Part shown: positions 20,729-32,456 of the stretch, one piece after another
How the letters are laid out: every line of letters begins with the position of its first letter
Position numbering within the stretch: position 1 is the first letter of the stretch
NCBI GenBank assembly: GCA_017994815.1
Contig: JAGOJY010000010.1
Location: forward strand, 1 to 64,000
Length of the DNA stretch: 64,000 nucleotides
Direction: 5' to 3'
From: Acidobacteriota bacterium
Lineage (GTDB): Bacteria > Acidobacteriota > Polarisedimenticolia > J045
The notes under the pieces: model-generated
What the model saw: only the letters and a program-made list of their open reading frames with translations
The model's database searches: none
Told to the model about the DNA's origin: nothing
Position numbers and translations under genes: made by a program

Positions 20729-21373
20729 ATGCGACGACATCGGGGTTGGGTGCGCCGTGCAACGGCGCTCCTCGTGGTGCTGGTTCTGGGATTCGGCCCG
20801 CAGTCCATGTCGCTCGCCGTCGGCCCGACGGGCAACGTCGTGCTTCGCGGTGCCGTCGTTCTGGCCGAGAACGGCAACGCGGTGGCGGGTGCCACGGTCT
20901 ATGCCGTGCACCTCGACACCAAGCAGGTCTTCAAGTCCACGGCGTCCGGGGCGAACGGCGAGTACCAGATCACCGGCCTGCCGTTCGGCTACTACGACCT
21001 CGCGGTCGAAACCACCGACGGGCTGTACCTGGCCAATCGCGTGGTGAACGCTCCCGCGGGCGAGAAGGTGGAGATCTCGCTGCTGCTCGGCCCGCCGCAG
21101 CCGGAGGACACGGAGTGGTGGTCCGCGGAGCCGGATCGCCGCATCCCGGGTCTCGACCGCGTGCCGGACGGGGTTGCGCGCATCGTCGAGGGCAAGCCGC
21201 GCCGCGCTGCCATCGCCGCCGCCGCGCCGGGTGCGACGACCACCGCCGCGGCCGCGACCGCCGGCGGGTCGAACTGGCTGATCCCGGCGCTCGTCGCGGC
21301 CGGAGTGATCGCGCTCGCCGTGATCGCCGACGACGACGACAAGGAAACGGACGAGAGCGCCACCCCGTTCTGA
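20729..21373 (+). CDS. Secreted Ig-like protein with C-terminal membrane helix and acidic tail (copy 3)
   Basis: 214 residues: signal peptide to about residue 31, an Ig-like domain (LRGAVVLAENGNAVAGATVY, GEYQITGLPFGYYDLAVETT), an intermediate region with Trp pair EWWSAEP, an Ala/Thr-rich linker, a TM helix (WLIPALVAAGVIALAVI) and the tail ADDDDKETDES. It is the longest of the three related proteins. It has its own ~280-bp leader and a strong terminator downstream, so it is probably transcribed alone. ATG 20729 is preceded by a purine-rich GGGGA. Confidence 0.7.
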   Translation: MRRHRGWVRRATALLVVLVLGFGPQSMSLAVGPTGNVVLRGAVVLAENGNAVAGATVYAVHLDTKQVFKSTASGANGEYQITGLPFGYYDLAVETTDGLYLANRVVNAPAGEKVEISLLLGPPQPEDTEWWSAEPDRRIPGLDRVPDGVARIVEGKPRRAAIAAAAPGATTTAAAATAGGSNWLIPALVAAGVIALAVIADDDDKETDESATPF

Positions 21374-21394
21374 CCTGAACTGACTGCAGCCAAC

Positions 21395-21447
21395 GGGGAC
21401 AGGCGGGGCGATTCGGCCGGGCCGAATTGCCGCGCCTGTCCCCTTTT
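21395..21447 (+). terminator. Rho-independent terminator after copy 3
   Basis: Arms 21395-21405 and 21433-21443 pair perfectly. An inner palindrome (centred near 21420) extends the stem, and TTTT follows at 21444-21447. It begins 22 bp after the stop codon at 21373. Confidence 0.85.
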
Positions 21448-21476
21448 GCGTATGCTTGTGCCGTTGGAGGTGCCCG

Positions 21477-21728
21477 TTGCTCGGACAGCAGGATACGTAC
21501 AAGGCCGGGGAACGCTCGGTGGCCGCCACGCGGTACTTCTGCGCGACGTGCGACCGGCGGCAGGTCGAGTCGATCGTCGAACTCGACGAGGGCGACGTGT
21601 TCCCGACCTGCTCCGCCTGCACGGCGGCCGGGCGCACCGAGTTGGACCAGTACTGGGTCCGCCTCGCCGAGCGCGACGCGTGGCGTCGCCGCGCGGCGAC
21701 GCGCTGGCGCGACGTCCAGAAGCCCTGA
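21477..21728 (+). CDS. Small zinc-ribbon protein
   Basis: 83 residues. Two CxxC knuckles, FCATC and TCSAC, lie about 26 residues apart and should bind one zinc ion. The C-terminal half is a charged helix (WRRRAATRWRDVQ). The start chosen is TTG 21477 because GGAGG lies 6 nt upstream; a longer frame starting at 21456 lacks such a site. It ends 1 bp from the lon stop on the opposite strand. Function unknown; nucleic-acid or protein binding is plausible. Confidence 0.6.
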   Translation: MLGQQDTYKAGERSVAATRYFCATCDRRQVESIVELDEGDVFPTCSACTAAGRTELDQYWVRLAERDAWRRRAATRWRDVQKP

Positions 21729-24239
<2,511 letters not shown>

Positions 24240-24352
24240 CCATCTTCTCCGTAACACGGCCGCCGTCACCGGCGGTTCGCAAAGCCAGATTAGCCTGTCC
24301 GCGCGCTCCCGGCACCCGCGGGCCCCCGGGTGCGTCAACTCGAAGAAATCGA

Positions 24353-24378
24353 AAGGGCGGAACGCTTGTCCCGCCCTT
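24353..24378 (-). terminator. Terminator downstream of hsp20
   Basis: Eight-base arms 24353-24360 and 24371-24378 pair across a 10-nt loop. On the minus strand the hairpin is followed by a pyrimidine-rich TTTCGATTTCTTC. It lies about 30 bp past the hsp20 stop. Confidence 0.65.
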
Positions 24379-24406
24379 CGATCCGCGCGAACTCGTCGCG
24401 CCGTCT

Positions 24407-24838
24407 TCAGCTGCCGCGGACTTCGATGCGGCGTGGCCGCGCCTGCTCCGCCTTGGGCAAGCAGACGCGCAGCACGCCTTCCCGGTAGTCCGCCGTGATC
24501 TGGTTCACGTCCACGGTCGTCGGCAGCACGAAGCTCCGGCTGAACTTCCCGAACATGCGCTCGGTGTGGTACACCGTGTGCGTCTCGAACTCCTTCGGCA
24601 CGGCGCGCTCGCCGGTGATCGTCAGGCTGCGGTTTTCCACCGACAGGTCGATCTTGTCGCGGTCCACGCCCGGCATGTCGGCCAGGAGCAGCACCGCATC
24701 CTCCGTCTCGACGATGTCCACGGGCAGCCCGAACGAGCCCGTCCGATCGCTCTCCAGCGCACCACGCATGAACCGCGCCATCTCGTCCTGGATCCGCGCC
24801 AGGTTACGCAGGGGTTCCCAAGTCACAACCGCGCTCAT
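24407..24838 (-). CDS. Small heat-shock protein, Hsp20 family
   Basis: 143-residue alpha-crystallin-type chaperone that holds unfolding proteins. The alpha-crystallin domain runs from PVDIVETEDAVLLLADMPGV to a GVLRVCLPKAE segment; the C-terminal tail RRIEVRGS holds an IxV variant of the oligomerisation motif. ATG 24838 has a perfect GGAGG 6-7 nt upstream. A sigma70-type promoter with TTGACA lies ahead. No CIRCE element was found. Lon downstream suggests a shared protein-quality theme. Confidence 0.93.
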   Translation of the reverse strand: MSAVVTWEPLRNLARIQDEMARFMRGALESDRTGSFGLPVDIVETEDAVLLLADMPGVDRDKIDLSVENRSLTITGERAVPKEFETHTVYHTERMFGKFSRSFVLPTTVDVNQITADYREGVLRVCLPKAEQARPRRIEVRGS

Positions 24839-24900
24839 CGTTCCCTCCTGTGCCATCAAGCCCGGCCGCCGGCCGGTGCGTCGTCTTCGTTGGCGAGCGG

Positions 24901-24929
24901 CCTTTAAAACCGCCCTTCCGCGATGTCAA
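24901..24929 (-). promoter_or_regulatory. Sigma70-type promoter of hsp20
   Basis: On the minus strand TTGACA (24924-24929) is followed after 17 bp by TAAAGG (24901-24906), overlapping a TTTTAAA run. The -35 is a perfect consensus; the -10 is weak. Confidence 0.55.
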
Positions 24930-24968
24930 GCTGCGCATGCGGGAGCCGCCTGCGGCGACAAAAGGCCT

Positions 24969-27041
24969 TTACGATACGGGCTGGTAATCGAAGGGCTCGA
25001 GGGAGAAGCTGCCGCGGCCCTGCGTCAGCGAGCGCAGGTCGGTCGAGTAGCCGAACATCTGGGACAACGGCGCGAAGCCGCGGACGACCGCCGCGGCGCC
25101 GGTGACGGCCGTTTCGCGGATCTCGGCGCGCCGGGCCCCGAGGTCCTTGACGACGACCCCGAGGAAATCCTCGGGGACCCGCACCTCGAGCCGCATGACC
25201 GGTTCGAGGACGGTGGTCCCGGCCTTCGCGACGGCATCCCGGAACGCGAGCGAGACGGAGGCGCCGAGCGGCACCATCGGGTCTTGCGCATCACCGATCT
25301 CGATCGCGTCGAGCTGGACCCGCACGTCCACCAGCGAGTAGCCCGACGGACCGCCGCCATCGCAGTTCGCCGTCAAAAGCTCGAGCGCCTCGCGCTGGAG
25401 CTGCGCGCTGAGCGGCGCCGCAGCCGCGGGCGCGAGGTGCGGCTCGACCGGGTCGACGGTCAGGTCCCCCGGCCGGCGCGCGCGCGGCGCGATGGTGACC
25501 CGCGCCGTGGCCTGGACCAGGACGTCGCCGATCCGCTTCTCGAACTGCCCCTCGCCGTGACCGGTTCCGAGCACCGTCTCGCGGTACGAGACGCGCGGCT
25601 TGCCGAAGCGCGCTGCGACGTTGAACTCGCGCTGCATGCGGTTGCGCAGGACCTCGAGGTGCAGTTCACCCATGCCGGACAGCAGCAGCTGGCCGGTGTC
25701 GGGGTCGGTGTGGAACCGGAACGTCGGATCCTCGCGCGCGAGCCGGTCCACGACCTCCAGCATGCGGTCGCGGTCCGACGAGGTCCGCGCCTCGACCGCG
25801 ACGGAAACGACGGTCGCCGGGAAGTGGATCGTTTCGTAGGCGATCGGGTGGTCCGCGTCGCACAGCGTGTCACCGGTCACCACGTCCTTCAGGCCGGGGA
25901 CCGCCACGATGTCGCCGCACTCGGCGCGCTCGACCGGTTCGGAGCGGTCGGCGAGCAGCCGCAGCATGCGCCGCAGCCGCAGCCGGACGCCGGTGCGCGG
26001 GTTGAAGCAGCGCTGCTCGGTGGCAAGCGTGCCCGAGTACACGCGCAGCCACACGAAATCGGTGCTCGGGGCGGCGACGACCTTGAACACGAGCGCGGAG
26101 AATGGCGCCGCCGGATCGGGTTCGCGCGCCGCCTGCTCGTCGCTGCCCGGGTTCGTCCCGCGCGCCGCGGGCCGGTCGTTCGGGGCCGGCAGGTAATCGC
26201 AGACCGCGTCGAGAATCGGCCGGATGCCGAGGTCGCGCAGCGCGGCCCCGCACAGGACCGGCACCAACCGCGCGCGCAGCGTGGCCTCGCGCACCGCGCG
26301 CCGCAGGTCGGCGGTCGCGATCGGCCCCTCGGCGAGGTACAGGTCGCCGAACCACTCCACGGTGTCGGCAGCGGCCTCGATCAGGCGCTCGCGCCAGGCT
26401 GCCGCGGCCTCGCGCGCGTCCTCCGGGATGTCGAGCGCCTTCAGCTCGCGCCCGCGCGTCGCCGGGTCGAAGACCAACCACTTCATGTCCACAAGGTCGA
26501 TCACGCCGTCGAGCTTGTCCTCGAGGCCGTGCGGGATGTTGACGAACACCGCGTTCGACTTCAAAACGCCGCGGATCTCGCCCAGGACCCGTTCGTGGTC
26601 GGCCCCGACTCGGTCGAGCTTGTTGATGAACGCGATCCGCGGCACCTCGTAGCGGTCGGCCTGGTGCCAGACGGTCTCGCTCTGCGGTTCGACGCCTTCC
26701 ACGCCCGAGAAGATCACGACCGCGCCGTCGAGGACCCGCACGCTGCGCTCGACCTCGGCCGTGAAGTCGACATGCCCCGGCGTGTCGATCAGGTTGACCT
26801 GGTGATCCCGGGTGCCGCCCTCGTCCGTCCAGAGGAACGTGGTGGCCGCGGCGGAGATGGTGATGCCGCGCTCGCGCTCGTCGGGGCGGAAGTCCATCAC
26901 CGCCTCGCCGTCGTGAACCTCGCCGATCTTGTGCGTCAGGCCCGCGTAGTAAAGGAAGCGCTCGCTGGTCGTGGTCTTGCCCGCGTCGATGTGCGCGATG
27001 ATCCCGATGTTGCGAACGCGTTCGAGCGGCTTGAGCAGCAT
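24969..27041 (-). CDS. fusA: Elongation factor G paralogue (divergent domain IV)
   Basis: 690-residue translational GTPase. The G motifs are intact: AHIDAGKTTT, RGITI, DTPGH, NKLD. Domain II and the C-terminal EF-G domains follow (GYSLVDVRVQLD, FGYSTDLRSLTQGRG). The domain IV loop, usually a GGRGQYG-type motif, reads GHGEGQFEKR here, so this looks like an EF-G2-type paralogue rather than the main translocase. No rpsL, rpsG or tuf is adjacent, unlike the usual str operon. I chose ATG 27041 (MLLKPLERVRNIG), which fits family N-termini; the frame is open to 27086. Confidence 0.9.
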   Translation of the reverse strand: MLLKPLERVRNIGIIAHIDAGKTTTSERFLYYAGLTHKIGEVHDGEAVMDFRPDERERGITISAAATTFLWTDEGGTRDHQVNLIDTPGHVDFTAEVERSVRVLDGAVVIFSGVEGVEPQSETVWHQADRYEVPRIAFINKLDRVGADHERVLGEIRGVLKSNAVFVNIPHGLEDKLDGVIDLVDMKWLVFDPATRGRELKALDIPEDAREAAAAWRERLIEAAADTVEWFGDLYLAEGPIATADLRRAVREATLRARLVPVLCGAALRDLGIRPILDAVCDYLPAPNDRPAARGTNPGSDEQAAREPDPAAPFSALVFKVVAAPSTDFVWLRVYSGTLATEQRCFNPRTGVRLRLRRMLRLLADRSEPVERAECGDIVAVPGLKDVVTGDTLCDADHPIAYETIHFPATVVSVAVEARTSSDRDRMLEVVDRLAREDPTFRFHTDPDTGQLLLSGMGELHLEVLRNRMQREFNVAARFGKPRVSYRETVLGTGHGEGQFEKRIGDVLVQATARVTIAPRARRPGDLTVDPVEPHLAPAAAAPLSAQLQREALELLTANCDGGGPSGYSLVDVRVQLDAIEIGDAQDPMVPLGASVSLAFRDAVAKAGTTVLEPVMRLEVRVPEDFLGVVVKDLGARRAEIRETAVTGAAAVVRGFAPLSQMFGYSTDLRSLTQGRGSFSLEPFDYQPVS

Positions 27042-27309
27042 GACCGACGACCTCTTCCGCACCCGGCGGACGCACGAAGCCCGCAAGGTAGCACGGATGG
27101 CGCACCGCTACCGGACCGGGGACGCCGGGATGCGGGCGGGGCCGCCGCGGGCCGCGGAAAGGCAGGCGCCGCGCGGATTTCCACAGGCTGTGGACGGGAT
27201 CGTGGAAAAGGCCCGGGCGGATGCCGGTGTCGGGTTTTACCACGCAGGTCATGGGGCATTTGACCCACCCGCTTGTCCGTAAACGTTCGGGTCAGTTCGG
27301 ATCTGGGCC

Positions 27310-27339
27310 TTGCGCGGTGGCAGACGTCTTGCTTATTAT
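27310..27339 (+). promoter_or_regulatory. Sigma70 promoter of the orphan RNA
   Basis: TTGCGC (27310-27315) and TATTAT (27334-27339) are separated by 18 bp in a locally AT-rich patch. Transcription would start near 27346. No plus-strand coding gene follows before the terminator at 27475. Confidence 0.7.
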
Positions 27340-27345
27340 TTAGGC

Positions 27346-27521
27346 GCAGTCGGCCTAGCCGATCTGCCGAGGGCAAGGTAGGAGCGCCGGGTCCGGGAAA
27401 CCGGAAACGGGTCTAAACACAACGGGTGGGGAACGACCCGCCGGACCGAACCCGGGAACAGCCTCGCCCTCCTCAAGCAAGATGATCCCCCGCGGCGCCC
27501 GCCGCGGGGGATCTTGCTTTT
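27346..27521 (+). ncRNA. Probable structured non-coding RNA, family unknown
   Basis: A stretch of about 175 nt lies between a good sigma70 promoter and a strong intrinsic terminator and holds no plausible ORF. Helices seen: TCGGC/GCCGA (27350-27354/27358-27362); a long-range closing helix GAGGGC/GCCCTC (27369-27374/27466-27471); TCCGG/CCGGA capped by a GAAA tetraloop (27392-27405); CGGGT/ACCCG with an 8-nt loop (27423-27440); and CCGGGT/ACCCGG (27387-27392/27450-27455). The unpaired joints are A-rich (GGAAAC, TAAACACAA), as is typical of folded RNAs. It does not match what I know of 6S RNA, SRP RNA, RNase P or tmRNA. The genes on both sides are on the minus strand, so it is not a leader. Confidence 0.65.
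27475..27520 (+). terminator. Strong intrinsic terminator of the orphan RNA
   Basis: A perfect 14-bp stem (27484-27497 with 27500-27513) is extended by AAGCAA/TTGCTT across a 3-nt bulge and ends in TTGCTTTT. The stop codon of the minus-strand gene at 27521 directly abuts it, so the hairpin may serve both strands. Confidence 0.9.
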
Positions 27522-29305
27522 CAGGCCCTCGAGGGCTCGACCTCGACCAGGCAGCACCCCGGCGTCTCGCCCTCGCCCGACCCGGAGGTCGTCACGGCCA
27601 AGAGCCGGTCGAGGTGATCCGGTCCCGGCCCCGCGTCCCATGGCAGGTCCACGATCCCGGGGCGCCTGCCGGCAACCACGCGCGCCACCGCCGCGATGCT
27701 GCCGCGCGTGTTGTGGACCACGACGGCGTCACCGTCGCCGATCGAGCGCGCGGCGGCGTCCTCCGGCGAGAGCGCGAGAGCCGGTGCCCGACCACGGCGG
27801 GTTCGCCCGGCGCGCGGGACCAGGAGCAGCCGGTGCGCCCGGAACAGCTCCGGCGCGAGCACCGGTCCCTCGCCGCTCTCGGCGTGATCGAGCGGGCCCG
27901 GCGCCGGCGTGCCGGGTGCCCGGCGCGCGGCGGCCGCCGCGAAGCCGAGAAGGTCCGCGGCGTCGGACGGGAACCACGTCTCCGGCCAGCCCAGCCGTCG
28001 CGCGAGCCCGCGCCACAACTCGGCCGCGGGCAGAGCCTCTCGCGGCGCGGCGCGGCAGGCCCGCGAGGCGCGCACCTCGGCCGGCTGGCGCAGGCCGACG
28101 GCGTCGGCCTGTTCCCACGCGCCGGCGAGGGGCAGCGCGAGGCCGGCGCGGCCGCCGCCCGGAGCCCGCGCCGACAGGCGCACGACCAGCGCCGCGCGCG
28201 CGGCGAACTCCTCCAGCGCCGCGCTGCCGTGCAGATCCGGCGGGCCCGCGGCGTCGATCAGCAGGATCGTCCGCGACGCGTCCAGCGAGTCGAGCGCCCC
28301 GGCGAGCCGCCCGGAGGGCAGCACCGCGGGCGCGTGCGGCCCGACCGGGAGCGGGACCGCCGCCGCCGGGTCGGGCGCCGGGCGCGGTCCGCCGACCGGG
28401 GCCCCGAGCCACCGGGCGAACAGCGCGACGCCGCGCACGGCGTCCGCGCCCGTGGCGTGGCGGCACGGCCCTCCCCCCGGGGTGACCACCGGCCGGCGCG
28501 CGCCGGCGAGCAACTGGCCGGCCTCGTGCAGCGCGGCCGCGCTCACCCCGGTCACCTCCGCGACGCGAGCGGGTGTCCAGTGCCCGGCCCGCGCCTCCAG
28601 CTCGGGCGGGCAGTCGCGCCGCCCGGACTCGAGCGCCAGCCGCGCGAGCCCGAGCACGAGCGCGACGTCGGTCGCCGGCCGCAGTTGCAGGACCAGGTCG
28701 CCGGCAAGCGCGCTCCCCGTCGGCGGTGCGGGATCGACCCACACCACGCGAGCCCCGCGCGTTCGCGCGTCGAGCAGCGCGTGGCGCTGCGCCGCCGGAC
28801 CCGCGTCGACGTCGCAGCCCCAGAAGACGAGCACGTCCGCCGCGGCCAGTTCGCCCGGCGAGGCGGGGGCGCGGTCGCCATCCACCGCGGCCAGCTCGCG
28901 CGCCGCGGTCTCGCCGGGCGGCTGTCGCCGGACGATCGTCCAGCGCGGGGCGAGGTGGCCCGCCCGCAGCACGAGCGCGTCGAGGACCCGCGGCCGCGGT
29001 GCTGTCCCGACCCACAGCACCTGCCCTGTCCCCGAGGCCGCGTCGCGGATCGCGAACGCGAGGCTGTCGAGCGCCTCGGGCCAGCCGCAGGTCACCAGCT
29101 CGCCGCGGCTCCCCTCGGCCCGCCGCGGCGCCTTGGGCCGGCCGGGATCGCCGGCGTCGCCGAACTCCTGCAGGCAGTCGGCGCACGGCGGGCAGCCGTC
29201 TTCGCCCGCGATCGCCGTCAAGGCACCGTCCACGAGGTAGCCGAGCAGCCGGCAGTCCGCGGCGCAGGTCGGGGGCGGGGCGAGCGGAATCTCGACGGCG
29301 CGCAC
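27521..29305 (-). CDS. Degenerate molybdopterin-oxidoreductase-like protein
   Basis: 594 residues. The layout resembles the MopB superfamily: an N-terminal Cys-rich segment (CAADC, then CPPCADC), a segment like the formylmethanofuran-dehydrogenase B or DMSO-reductase core (DVLVFWGCDVDAGP, VVWVDPAPPTGSALAGDLVLQLRPATD) and a C-terminal molybdopterin-dinucleotide-binding domain (ALALSPEDAAARSIGDGDAVVVHN). The canonical CxxC-x3-C cluster spacing is not met and I see no clear molybdenum-ligand Ser/Cys/Sec, so activity is doubtful. It starts at GTG 29305, 1 bp after the histidine-kinase stop, and so forms an operon with the two-component genes. Confidence 0.6.
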   Translation of the reverse strand: MRAVEIPLAPPPTCAADCRLLGYLVDGALTAIAGEDGCPPCADCLQEFGDAGDPGRPKAPRRAEGSRGELVTCGWPEALDSLAFAIRDAASGTGQVLWVGTAPRPRVLDALVLRAGHLAPRWTIVRRQPPGETAARELAAVDGDRAPASPGELAAADVLVFWGCDVDAGPAAQRHALLDARTRGARVVWVDPAPPTGSALAGDLVLQLRPATDVALVLGLARLALESGRRDCPPELEARAGHWTPARVAEVTGVSAAALHEAGQLLAGARRPVVTPGGGPCRHATGADAVRGVALFARWLGAPVGGPRPAPDPAAAVPLPVGPHAPAVLPSGRLAGALDSLDASRTILLIDAAGPPDLHGSAALEEFAARAALVVRLSARAPGGGRAGLALPLAGAWEQADAVGLRQPAEVRASRACRAAPREALPAAELWRGLARRLGWPETWFPSDAADLLGFAAAAARRAPGTPAPGPLDHAESGEGPVLAPELFRAHRLLLVPRAGRTRRGRAPALALSPEDAAARSIGDGDAVVVHNTRGSIAAVARVVAGRRPGIVDLPWDAGPGPDHLDRLLAVTTSGSGEGETPGCCLVEVEPSRA

Positions 29306-29306
29306 G

Positions 29307-30791
<1,485 letters not shown>

Positions 30792-30795
30792 CAGG

Positions 30796-31176
30796 TCAGT
30801 CGCCGAGAAGGTCGTCGATGTGCATGACGAGCGCGTCGACGTCCTGCGGCTTGGTCAGGAACAGGTCCGCCCCCGACAGCAGCGAGCGTTCGCTGTGGCC
30901 GAGCCCCGGAAAGCCGGTCAGCACGATCACCTTCGGCCGGTCCCCGCCCGCGATGCGGCGCATCCGCTCGCAGACTTCGAACCCGCCCATGCCCGGCATG
31001 ACGATGTCGAGGATCACCAGGTCCGGCCTGAGGCTGCCGAACTGGAACCCGGCCTCGAACGCGTCGGCCGCGGTCCGGACCTCGTACCCGGGCCGCTGCG
31101 CGAGCGCGCGGGCGAGGCCGTTACGAACGTCGTCGTCGTCGTCAACGAGGAGGATTCTGCGCGTCTGTGCGCCCAC
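30796..31176 (-). CDS. Single-domain response regulator
   Basis: 126 residues, a lone REC domain. The acidic pocket is in LVDDDDDV, the phospho-acceptor Asp in LVILDIVMPGMGG (about residue 55), the conserved Thr in VLTGFPG and the Lys in LTKPQ. There is no output domain, so it probably acts by protein contact, like CheY or Spo0F. GTG 31176 is the start. It is the first gene of the operon with the histidine kinase at 29307-30791, its likely partner. Confidence 0.93.
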   Translation of the reverse strand: MGAQTRRILLVDDDDDVRNGLARALAQRPGYEVRTAADAFEAGFQFGSLRPDLVILDIVMPGMGGFEVCERMRRIAGGDRPKVIVLTGFPGLGHSERSLLSGADLFLTKPQDVDALVMHIDDLLGD

Positions 31177-31268
31177 GCCGCCCCCGTCCCGCGGAGCCCT
31201 CGTGGCCCGCGTTCGTCCGGCGAAAATCTACGATGGCCCCTTGCGCCGGGCCAGCGCGGCTCCGGCCG

Positions 31269-32165
31269 TCACTCGGACGAGCCCGCCGTCAGCCCGCCGT
31301 CCACCGGGATCACCGCGCCGGTCACGAACGACGCCTCGGCCGACAGGAGGTGCGCGATCACCGCCGCGATCTCGGCGGGCCGCGCGACGCGCCCGAGCGG
31401 GTGCAGCGCGCCGAGGCGGGCCACGCGATCCGCGCGGTCCCGACCGTCGCCGCGGTCGGCATCGACCATCGGCGTGTCCACGACACCCGGGCAGACCGCG
31501 TTGACGCGGATCCCCTCCGCGGCGTGGTCGAGCGCCATGGCGCGGGTCAGGTTGACCAGCCCGCCCTTGGCCGCGCAGTACGCCGCCGCGTTCTTCAGCC
31601 CGACGTAGCCGAGCGTGCTCGCGACGTTGACGACCGCCGGGTGCTCGCCGCGCCGCAGCCACGGCAACGCGGCGCGCGTGACGAGGTACGCGCCCGTCAG
31701 GTTCACCGCCAGAACGCGCGACCACTCCTCCGGCATCGTCGTTTCAATCGTGCCGAAGTGCGGGAGGCCCGCGTTGTTCACGAGGCCGTCGAGCGCGCCC
31801 CAGCGCGCCCCGGCGCCGTCCACGGCCAGCGTGATCGTGCCGGCGTCGGCGACGTCGGCCACCAGCGCCAACGTCTCCGCACCGCTCGCGGCGCACTCGG
31901 CGGCGGTCTCCTCGAGCGGCTGCTCCGCGCGCCCGACCAGCGCCAGCCGGCAGCGCTCGCCCGCGAGACGCAGCGCCAGCGCGCGGCCGATGCCGGAGCC
32001 GGCGCCGGTGATCAGCACGCGCCGGCCGGCGAAGGGCGAGCCCCCCGGGCGCGGGTCGGCCAGCGCGGGCGACGGTGCAAGCGGGCGCTCGCCCGACGCG
32101 GGAGGCGAGCCCGGAACCGGGCCCGGACCCGCGACCGCGAGCTTGTCCCGACGAACGCCGCCCAC
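31269..32165 (-). CDS. Short-chain dehydrogenase/reductase
   Basis: NAD(P)-dependent oxidoreductase of the classical SDR family. Cofactor motif TGAGSGIG, NNAG, catalytic Ser in NVASTLG and YCAAK are all present, and the C-terminal VTGAVIPVDGGLT is typical. The substrate is unknown. I chose GTG 32165 because AGAGG lies about 10 nt upstream; this gives a ~45-residue Pro-rich extension before the Rossmann fold. GTG 32018 would start right at the fold but has no ribosome-binding site. It lies just downstream of tRNA-Gly on the same strand. Confidence 0.88.
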   Translation of the reverse strand: MGGVRRDKLAVAGPGPVPGSPPASGERPLAPSPALADPRPGGSPFAGRRVLITGAGSGIGRALALRLAGERCRLALVGRAEQPLEETAAECAASGAETLALVADVADAGTITLAVDGAGARWGALDGLVNNAGLPHFGTIETTMPEEWSRVLAVNLTGAYLVTRAALPWLRRGEHPAVVNVASTLGYVGLKNAAAYCAAKGGLVNLTRAMALDHAAEGIRVNAVCPGVVDTPMVDADRGDGRDRADRVARLGALHPLGRVARPAEIAAVIAHLLSAEASFVTGAVIPVDGGLTAGSSE

Positions 32166-32300
32166 CAGTTGGCCTCTTTGGGGTTGCGGAACCGGTTGAG
32201 AATGACATCGGTCGGTGCGACCCGTCCACCGCGGCCCACCTTCCGGCCCGCCCGTCGCGTGACGCTCTCGTGTTCGTGACGGGATTGCGATGACTTGGAA

Positions 32301-32376
<76 letters not shown>

Positions 32377-32419
32377 CCTTCGTGCAGCGCAGGCCATCCC
32401 CCGCCCGCGGCGAAGGCGC

Positions 32420-32447
32420 ATTCTAGCCCGGCCCGGGCAAAGGTCAA
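32420..32447 (-). promoter_or_regulatory. Sigma70 promoter of tRNA-Gly
   Basis: On the minus strand TTGACC (32442-32447) and TAGAAT (32420-32425) are separated by 16 bp, about 45 bp ahead of the tRNA 5' end. Confidence 0.75.
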
Positions 32448-32456
32448 CCGCGCCGG

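Noticed and set aside
11972..21373. PEP-CTERM/exosortase sorting signal on the Ig-like proteins
   Set aside because: The tails after the membrane helix are acidic, there is no PEP motif, and no exosortase gene is in the window.
24839..24968. CIRCE operator upstream of hsp20
   Set aside because: No TTAGCACTC-N9-GAGTGCTAA-like palindrome is present.
27346..27521. Assignment of the RNA as 6S, SRP, RNase P or tmRNA
   Set aside because: The closing helix/central bubble of 6S, the GGAAGGAAGCAG-type SRP core, the RNase P core and a tmRNA tag frame were not found.
32012..32239. Short minus-strand frame overlapping the N-terminus of the SDR gene
   Set aside because: It starts without a convincing ribosome-binding site and runs into low-complexity Arg/Pro sequence; the SDR start at 32165 explains the region better.
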